From positions 1 through 12,382 of the forward strand of contig CAYOFY010000047.1 in assembly GCA_964403465.1 (NCBI GenBank): 12,382 bases of DNA, written 5' to 3'. Numbering within the stretch: the stretch's first letter is position 1; each line of letters begins with the position of its first letter. The DNA comes from JAFGKM01 sp964403465. GTDB taxonomy: Bacteria > Ratteibacteria > UBA8468 > B48-G9 > JAFGKM01. The translations under genes were made by a program, and so were the position numbers. Below are positions 7,441 through 12,382 of the stretch, in pieces. The notes beneath the pieces are model-generated. The model searched no databases. It saw only the letters and a program-made list of their open reading frames with translations, and was not told the origin of the DNA.

Positions 7441-9996
7441 AGGACGTCGCCTCTTTTTTGCGTGGTAGAATACGAGGCGGCATGAGCGCGGTTCGGGAAG
7501 CGAAACCTTAAATCCGGTCTTTTCCAGTTCCTCATACGTAAACTCGCTGCACCGCATGGTATCGGCATCTTCAAAGAGATATTTGTTTCCCGGCATGAGT
7601 CCCCTGAGGCGGAACATCGCCGTCGGGTGAGGATTCTGACTCCTGCGGAAAGCCACCACCAACCCGCGGTCAAGGTCCGGCCTATGTAATTGGTAGGCCA
7701 GCCAGGTGTCGGGAAGCGTGGTAATAGTGGTCAGCGGGTAGAAATCTCCGTAGAACAACGGCCGGGCACGATAGTAGTCTGCCAGCATCCTGCGGCACCA
7801 CTCCCATCGGTCATCTGCCTTTCCTGCCAGGAATTCGTTCATGCATTCAACATCATTGCAAAAACCGGCATCTGTAAGGGCAGCGGACAGATTGCTGCGG
7901 TAATAATAGGTATCCCCCGGGGGACAGACAGACCCGCCTCCGCTGAGAGGTACCCATAATGTCAGGCCCGCGGCATGTACCTGGAGGCCGTCCGGATCGG
8001 CCTCGGCGAAACACCCGTAGTCGCTCCGCCACAGGGGGATGCTGCGGCTCACAGTCTCCAGGTCTATTCGCCGCCCACCGGAGGAGCAATTATCTATGAG
8101 CATCCGGGGAAACCTGCGGCGCAGTTCATCCCAGAAAGCATACAGTCCCTCAATATGCCGTATCTGTGTCATCCCCTGGCGCTCCGGCTCATCGTTGGCA
8201 CGCCAGAAGGCAATGGGACTGCCCTGGTTAAAGTCCTGCCTGTACCAGTCAACCCCTTCTTTCTCAATCAATCCTGCAACCGTTTCTATCGCATAGTTAA
8301 GGGCGCCCGGATGACCCAGATTGAGAAGAAGAGGGGTTCCTTCTTTTCTGGGAGCGTCATTCTTGCTCAGGAACCATTCGGGGTGCTCCACCGTAACAGG
8401 CGCACCGTGCAGCGCAGTCTCCATGTCAAGCCAGAGCAGGAATTTCATGCCGGACTTATGAATAGAATCGCTCAACGGTCTGAGCCCTTTCTCATGGTAA
8501 TGGGGATTGACGCGCCAGTCGCCTACCTTCCACCACTCTCCGCTGAAGACATCCGGGCAGGGCGTCGCCGAAGTGCCGTACCATCCGGCATCAACCCAGT
8601 AACAGTCATATTGGAGATTGTGTTTGCCCAGCTGTTTGATCAACTCCCTGTGTTGCGGCGTGGGCTGCCCTCCCCAGGTGGCAAGGCATGCAGGTGCCTC
8701 AACCGGCCTGCCTGCAAACTGCGGCACGCAATGCTTCAGAAGATATCTTCTCAGAAGGTTGTTGCCGTCAACGTATTCTCCCTGCCAGCGCAACAGAAGT
8801 ATCCTGGGCGTACGGATGCTCTCTCCCGGGTTCAGGCGCAGGTGAATCCCGTCCATGCCGGACCGGAGACGCATGGCGCCGCTTTGGGCTTCACGGCCGA
8901 TTTCCGCAGCCCATTGTCCGCTCCAGCCAATGGCAATCACAAGTCCCTCATTATCGGTTTCCATGTTCATAAACGGCAGGAAATTTATTGAAGAACGTCC
9001 GGCGCTGCCGGAATCCAGCCGGACAGTACGCAGGTCAGAACGGATGGTGCCAAGCTCCTCCACGACATGTTGAAAATCATCAGGCCGTTCGTCCGAACCG
9101 CGTGCACAGTGCAAACGTGCAGGCGCAGGCGCCGGCCACAGGATATCAAGCGCACGCACATCCTCCAGCAGCGGCGATTTTTTTTCCGAATCGTTGATGA
9201 AATATGCTGTCCATTCAACGGCAGGGAAATCTTCAAATTGCCGGGCTTCAACGCGGCAGGTCAAGCCGCTTGAAGGATGCTTGAAGCTCACAACGCATAC
9301 ACGACCCCCTCCGTCCATCCCGGTCACGGAAAGTTCCCGACTGCACTCCATGAAAAACTTCTCGCTGGCAAGCCCGCCCGCACTGAAAGAGAGCGGCGGT
9401 TGAACGGCCTGCTCCAGTCTCTGCTCGTCAAGAGTACGCGCCACTGTCCGCACGCTTCCGTCTGACAATTCCACCGTCGCGCCGGCATAATCGGCATGAG
9501 CCCAGTATCCATTCAGTGCCCTGGCAGACTCGCTGACCATCACGGCCTTCAGCACCAGAGACCGCGGACCATCAAGCTTCAAATCAACCTTCTGCGGACG
9601 GTCTGCCGGGCCGACCGGAATGCTGCGCCATAATTCCCGGCCGGCAGTCTCTATTGAAAAGACCACCGAAGCCAGGACCATCCGCCGGGCAATGGGATTG
9701 TCGTCCAGCCCAACGGTTGCCCTGAATCTGGTCATGGGAATCCTGCTGCGGATTTCCACGGAACCGTCTGTGAGCATTGCCAGACCGCTGTCAAAATTCT
9801 GTCCTGCCAGGCGGATCCGGCGGCTGGCGAACGACAGGCTTTCCTTGAAGGGCTGCCCGCCCTCAACTGCAATGAAACGGTCTTCAGCCTTTCCGCTGCA
9901 AAGAGCATCCAGCCACCGCTTCATGAATATGATATTCGCCTCTTCCTCTGGCCTATCCAGACTGCTTTGAGATTTCATTTCCTGTTTTTTTCTCAT
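7429..9996 (-). CDS. GH36-family alpha-galactosidase-type glycoside hydrolase with N-terminal NPCBM domain
   Basis: 855 residues from the chosen start. Residues about 38-180 resemble an NPCBM/NEW2 carbohydrate-binding module (VGLDDN and GYWAHADYAGATVEL near its end). A GH36-type beta-sandwich (IGWSGQW, about 356-362) and a TIM barrel follow. The barrel has CYWVDAGWYG (465-474), the nucleophile Asp588 in WYRQDFNQ, CSSGGRRID (637-645) and the acid/base Asp659 in WRSDYG. A C-terminal beta domain ends the protein. It should cleave terminal alpha-galactosides or a related alpha-linked sugar with retention; substrate is not fixed. The ATG at 9996 is preceded by GGAGGAG. An ATG at 10011 is possible but lacks a good site, and an in-frame TGA at 10017-10015 excludes any longer form. 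No signal peptide is present, so it is cytoplasmic. GC content and CGN arginine codons (11 of the first 16) differ from neighbours, suggesting transfer. Confidence 0.9.
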   Translation of the reverse strand: MRKKQEMKSQSSLDRPEEEANIIFMKRWLDALCSGKAEDRFIAVEGGQPFKESLSFASRRIRLAGQNFDSGLAMLTDGSVEIRSRIPMTRFRATVGLDDNPIARRMVLASVVFSIETAGRELWRSIPVGPADRPQKVDLKLDGPRSLVLKAVMVSESARALNGYWAHADYAGATVELSDGSVRTVARTLDEQRLEQAVQPPLSFSAGGLASEKFFMECSRELSVTGMDGGGRVCVVSFKHPSSGLTCRVEARQFEDFPAVEWTAYFINDSEKKSPLLEDVRALDILWPAPAPARLHCARGSDERPDDFQHVVEELGTIRSDLRTVRLDSGSAGRSSINFLPFMNMETDNEGLVIAIGWSGQWAAEIGREAQSGAMRLRSGMDGIHLRLNPGESIRTPRILLLRWQGEYVDGNNLLRRYLLKHCVPQFAGRPVEAPACLATWGGQPTPQHRELIKQLGKHNLQYDCYWVDAGWYGTSATPCPDVFSGEWWKVGDWRVNPHYHEKGLRPLSDSIHKSGMKFLLWLDMETALHGAPVTVEHPEWFLSKNDAPRKEGTPLLLNLGHPGALNYAIETVAGLIEKEGVDWYRQDFNQGSPIAFWRANDEPERQGMTQIRHIEGLYAFWDELRRRFPRMLIDNCSSGGRRIDLETVSRSIPLWRSDYGCFAEADPDGLQVHAAGLTLWVPLSGGGSVCPPGDTYYYRSNLSAALTDAGFCNDVECMNEFLAGKADDRWEWCRRMLADYYRARPLFYGDFYPLTTITTLPDTWLAYQLHRPDLDRGLVVAFRRSQNPHPTAMFRLRGLMPGNKYLFEDADTMRCSEFTYEELEKTGFKVSLPEPRSCRLVFYHAKKRRRPDRD

Positions 9997-10000
9997 CGTC

Positions 10001-10006
10001 TCCTCC
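10001..10006 (-). promoter_or_regulatory. Ribosome binding site GGAGGA that favours the GH36 start at 9996
   Basis: GGAGGA lies 4 nt before the ATG at 9996, inside the reading frame that would begin at 10011. The upstream ATG has only a weak AAGAA-like sequence before it, so the downstream ATG is the better start. The alternative adds five residues and does not alter any domain. Confidence 0.7.
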
Positions 10007-10047
10007 AGCATGATTCATTTCTTCAAGTTTATCGCATTTGCCAGGCT

Positions 10048-10076
10048 GTTACAAATACTCTTTGTTGAGGTATAAT
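10048..10076 (+). promoter_or_regulatory. Promoter of mnmG (GTTACA-17-TATAAT), leaderless or nearly so
   Basis: A perfect -10 TATAAT (10071-10076) has GTTACA (10048-10053, four of six consensus bases) 17 nt upstream. The -10 ends 8 nt before the mnmG ATG, so transcription should start within about 0-2 nt of the start codon. A small dyad ACAAA-5-TTTGT (10051-10065) lies in the spacer. The same 72-nt intergenic stretch must hold the divergent GH36 promoter, for which no convincing boxes are visible. Confidence 0.7.
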
Positions 10077-10084
10077 TCAAGAAC

Positions 10085-11887
10085 ATGGAACAGAGATACG
10101 ACATTATTGTTGCAGGAGGAGGACATGCCGGAGTGGAGGCATCCCTTGCCGGAGCAAGGATGGGGCTTTCGGTTCTTCTCGTCACCTTTGCAAGGAAAAG
10201 AATCGGCTATATGTCCTGCAACCCTGCCGTGGGGGGTGTGGGAAAAGGACAACTTGTAAAGGAACTTGACGCACTCGGCGGGGAGATGGGAAAAGCCACT
10301 GACGCGGCAGGGATTCAATTCAGGACACTGAACAGTTCCAAGGGTCCTGCCGTCTGGTCATCAAGGGCACAGGTTGACAGGCAGCGATACGCACGCTATA
10401 TGCAGGACGTTGTGGCAGGCCAGTACGGCATGCATATAATTGAGGGAGAAGTCACAGAAGTCATCGTGGAAAATAATACCGCAACGGGGATTGAAATCAA
10501 TGGCGAAGATAAGATATCGGCAAAAGCGGTTATTCTCACTCCCGGGACATTTCTTAACGGCACAATATATATGGGCATGGAGCATTTTCCAGCAGGCAGG
10601 ATTGAGGATAAGAAATCCAGCAAGATGCTCTCCGACAACCTGAAAAAACTTGGTTTTGGGATACTCAGGTTCAAGACAGGAACCTGCGCGCGCCTTGATG
10701 GAAAAACGATAGACTTCGGCAGATTGAGAGCCCAGAATGGAGACAATCCTCCTGTACCCTTCTCGTTTTCAACCGGAAAACTTGATATCCGGCAGGTGCC
10801 CTGTTATATAACCTATACAAATGAAAAAACACACGGTATTATCCGGAATAACCTTGACCGCTCTCCGCTCTTCACTGGGATGATAACAGGAACAGGTGTG
10901 AGATACTGCCCTTCAATAGAAGACAAGATAGTAAAATTCCCCCATCATGACAGACACCACGTCTTCCTTGAACCGGAGGGTCTCGGGACAACGACTTACT
11001 ATCCGAACGGCATATCAACCAGTCTGCCCGCAGACGTCCAGGATGAATTCATACATACGATAGAGGGGCTCGAAAACGCAAGGATAGAGCGTTACGGGTA
11101 CGGCATAGAGCATGATATTGTGGAGCCGACGCAGATTTACCCCAGCATGGAAACGAAGAAAATTGAAAACCTGTTCCTCGCCGGACAGATAAACGGTACC
11201 ACCGGATACGAAGAAGCCGCAATACAGGGACTTCTTGCAGGTATAAATGCTTCCCTGAAAATAAAGAAAGGGCCGCCGCTTATCCTTGACAGGACAACCG
11301 GTTATGCTGGAGTGCTGATAGATGACCTCACAACAAGAGGGACAAGGGAACCTTACAGGATGTTCACCTCAAGAGTTGAATACCGACTGATGCTGCGGGA
11401 GGATAACACTGACATACGGTTGAGGGAAACCGGTTACAGACTTGGGCTTGTAGGCAGGGACGAATGGGAAAAGACACGAGTAAAAAAAGAGAAAATCGAG
11501 GAGTTGAGCCGTCTGTTGAAGAGCAGGAAGATTCCCGTTGAAAACGGCAAAATAATTCTCTTTGAGCATCTGTCAAAACCGGGAGTAAAGATAAAAGCGT
11601 TTGATCTGGCAAATGATTATACCGATGAAGTAACGAGGGAAGTTGAAATAGAGGCAAAGTATGCGCCTTACATAGAGAAGATGGTTTCCGACATGAGAGA
11701 GTTCAAGAACCTTGAGAGGATAAAAATTCCTTCAAATATTGATTATGCCGGGATACCGGGTCTCTCTCTTGAAATAAGGGAAAAGTTATCAGGCGTCAGG
11801 CCCCTCACTCTTGGCCAGGCAAGCAGGATATCAGGCATAACGCCGGCCGCGATCTCCATCCTCATCATCTATCTCAAAAAATCCTGA
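10085..11887 (+). CDS. mnmG: tRNA uridine 5-carboxymethylaminomethyl modification enzyme MnmG (GidA)
   Basis: 600 residues, slightly shorter than the roughly 630 of E. coli MnmG. With MnmE it installs the cmnm5 modification at the wobble uridine (U34) of certain tRNAs, using FAD, NADH and a folate-derived methylene group. Visible motifs are the FAD-binding GGGHAG (11-16), SCNPAVGG (44-51), FKTGTCARL (196-204), RYCPSIEDK (273-281), AGQINGTTGYEEAA (366-379), EYRLMLREDN and a C-terminal SGITPAAI helix region that contacts tRNA and MnmE. Both conserved cysteines (C45 and C275, matching C47 and C277 of E. coli) are present. KTGTCAR has Cys where KTGTPPR is common. No Shine-Dalgarno sequence precedes the ATG. 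mnmE is not in the window. No terminator is visible after the gene. Confidence 0.97.
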   Translation: MEQRYDIIVAGGGHAGVEASLAGARMGLSVLLVTFARKRIGYMSCNPAVGGVGKGQLVKELDALGGEMGKATDAAGIQFRTLNSSKGPAVWSSRAQVDRQRYARYMQDVVAGQYGMHIIEGEVTEVIVENNTATGIEINGEDKISAKAVILTPGTFLNGTIYMGMEHFPAGRIEDKKSSKMLSDNLKKLGFGILRFKTGTCARLDGKTIDFGRLRAQNGDNPPVPFSFSTGKLDIRQVPCYITYTNEKTHGIIRNNLDRSPLFTGMITGTGVRYCPSIEDKIVKFPHHDRHHVFLEPEGLGTTTYYPNGISTSLPADVQDEFIHTIEGLENARIERYGYGIEHDIVEPTQIYPSMETKKIENLFLAGQINGTTGYEEAAIQGLLAGINASLKIKKGPPLILDRTTGYAGVLIDDLTTRGTREPYRMFTSRVEYRLMLREDNTDIRLRETGYRLGLVGRDEWEKTRVKKEKIEELSRLLKSRKIPVENGKIILFEHLSKPGVKIKAFDLANDYTDEVTREVEIEAKYAPYIEKMVSDMREFKNLERIKIPSNIDYAGIPGLSLEIREKLSGVRPLTLGQASRISGITPAAISILIIYLKKS

Positions 11888-11960
11888 TGAATTCAATCCA
11901 TCTTCTCCAACGACGCATTCCGGCCGGTACCGAAAGATATATCTGCGAATAGAGATGCAC

Positions 11961-11988
11961 TTGCAAAATCCAATTCTTTTGCTATAAT
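11961..11988 (+). promoter_or_regulatory. Promoter of the Gfo/Idh gene (TTGCAA-16-TATAAT), leaderless or nearly so
   Basis: A perfect -10 TATAAT (11983-11988) has TTGCAA (11961-11966, four of six consensus bases) 16 nt upstream. The box ends 8 nt before the ATG at 11997 and no Shine-Dalgarno sequence lies between. The 109-nt gap after mnmG (11888-11996) otherwise holds only short overlapping palindromes (CCGGCCGG and CGGTACCG, 11920-11932) and no intrinsic terminator. The last gene therefore has its own promoter but may also receive mnmG read-through. Confidence 0.65.
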
Positions 11989-11996
11989 CAAGAATC

Positions 11997-12382
11997 ATGA
12001 AAAAAATAAAATACGGCGTTATCGGACTCGGTTTTTTCGGGGAAAAACATGTGGAGACTCTTGCCGGACTGAATGATTGTGAGGTCACAGCTGTCTGTAC
12101 GAGGAGAACCGACCGTCTTGAAGAGATAGGTAAAAGATATAATGTCCGTTATACCTGCACCGATTATAACGAACTTCTCGCAAACAGGGAAGTTGAAGCG
12201 GTGAATATAGTAACTCACGTGGACATGCATCTGCCCGTGGCAATTGCAGCAATAAGGGCGGGAAAACATGTTTTTCTTGAAAAACCCATGGCGCAAGACG
12301 TGCAGGAATGCGATACCATCATTAAGAGTCTTGAGAAGACCGATAAATTTTTCATGGTCGGACACATATGCCGCTTTGACCC
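11997..12382 (+). CDS. Gfo/Idh/MocA-family NAD(P)-dependent oxidoreductase, 3' end cut by window
   Basis: The first 128 codons plus two bases are visible. The N-terminus is a Rossmann fold, starting KYGVIGLGFFGEKH with the GxGxxG dinucleotide motif at 10-15. CTRRTDRLEEIGKRY follows as the second beta-alpha unit. The family signature EKP is at 95-97 (HVFLEKPMAQ), where the Lys contributes to catalysis. GHICRFDP at the window edge matches the conserved segment that begins the substrate domain. Members oxidise or reduce hydroxyl or keto groups of sugars, inositols and related compounds; the substrate cannot be told from this fragment. The ATG at 11997 has no ribosome binding site and lies 8 nt after a TATAAT box. 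Codon use (AGG, AGA, ATA) matches mnmG rather than the GH36 gene. Confidence 0.9.
   Translation, partial: MKKIKYGVIGLGFFGEKHVETLAGLNDCEVTAVCTRRTDRLEEIGKRYNVRYTCTDYNELLANREVEAVNIVTHVDMHLPVAIAAIRAGKHVFLEKPMAQDVQECDTIIKSLEKTDKFFMVGHICRFD

Noticed and set aside
7975..8991. A 338-codon open frame on the plus strand, opposite the GH36 gene.
   Set aside because: It lies wholly antisense to a gene with clear GH36 motifs, has no recognisable domain, and is explained by the high GC and codon bias of that gene.
10051..10065. ACAAA-5-TTTGT dyad in the mnmG promoter spacer, considered as an operator.
   Set aside because: Five-base AT-rich arms are common by chance, and no regulator or second copy supports it.
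11920..11943. Overlapping short palindromes (CCGGCCGG, CGGTACCG, GATATATC) after mnmG, considered as a terminator or repeat.
   Set aside because: Each is only 8 bp with no loop and no T-run, so no stable terminator hairpin is expected.
1..12382. Search by eye for tRNA or rRNA genes, CRISPR arrays, insertion sequences and riboswitches.
   Set aside because: No regularly spaced repeats, transposase motifs, clover-leaf-like segments or conserved riboswitch cores were recognised, and nearly all of the window is accounted for by protein genes.

Overview
The window is bacterial and gene-dense, with no gene-free stretch longer than about 110 bases. MutS, MutL and MnmG are universal bacterial housekeeping proteins and the promoters carry bacterial TATAAT boxes. 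The two UroD-superfamily (corrinoid methyltransferase-like) proteins, the ROK regulator, the GH36 glycosidase and the Gfo/Idh oxidoreductase suggest a sugar-using, probably anaerobic and perhaps uncultured lineage. Sequence alone does not fix the phylum. MutL carries the complete endonuclease motif set, as in bacteria that do mismatch repair without Dam/MutH.

Layout. (1) Positions 1-764, minus: a ROK-family regulator with an N-terminal winged helix, cut off by the window edge. (2) Positions 765-867: a compact divergent control region with two opposed TATAAT boxes and a 21-bp dyad. (3) Positions 868-3116, plus: two UroD-superfamily genes in a row. The second has the zinc-type HSCG motif; the first has lost it. 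(4) Positions 3087-7386, minus: mutL and mutS, overlapping each other by 14 bp. mutL also runs 30 bp into the end of the second UroD-like gene, tail to tail. (5) Positions 7429-9996, minus: an NPCBM-GH36 alpha-galactosidase-type enzyme. It differs from its neighbours in GC content and arginine codon use and may be an acquired gene. (6) Positions 10085-11887, plus: mnmG. (7) Position 11997 to the end, plus: a Gfo/Idh/MocA oxidoreductase, truncated by the window.

How the parts may work together. The ROK gene and the UroD-like pair share a control region, so the ROK protein probably regulates both itself and the methyltransferase-like pair. Sugar sensing, methyl transfer, alpha-galactoside hydrolysis and sugar oxidation in one neighbourhood fit catabolism of a modified (perhaps O-methylated) sugar. 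This is inference, because housekeeping genes lie between these parts.

The most striking non-coding signal is translational. mutS, mnmG and the Gfo/Idh gene each have a perfect TATAAT ending only 8-9 nt before the ATG, with no Shine-Dalgarno sequence between, so they look leaderless or nearly so. The ROK, first UroD-like and GH36 genes instead have strong GGAGG-type ribosome binding sites. Both initiation modes therefore appear to coexist in this genome.
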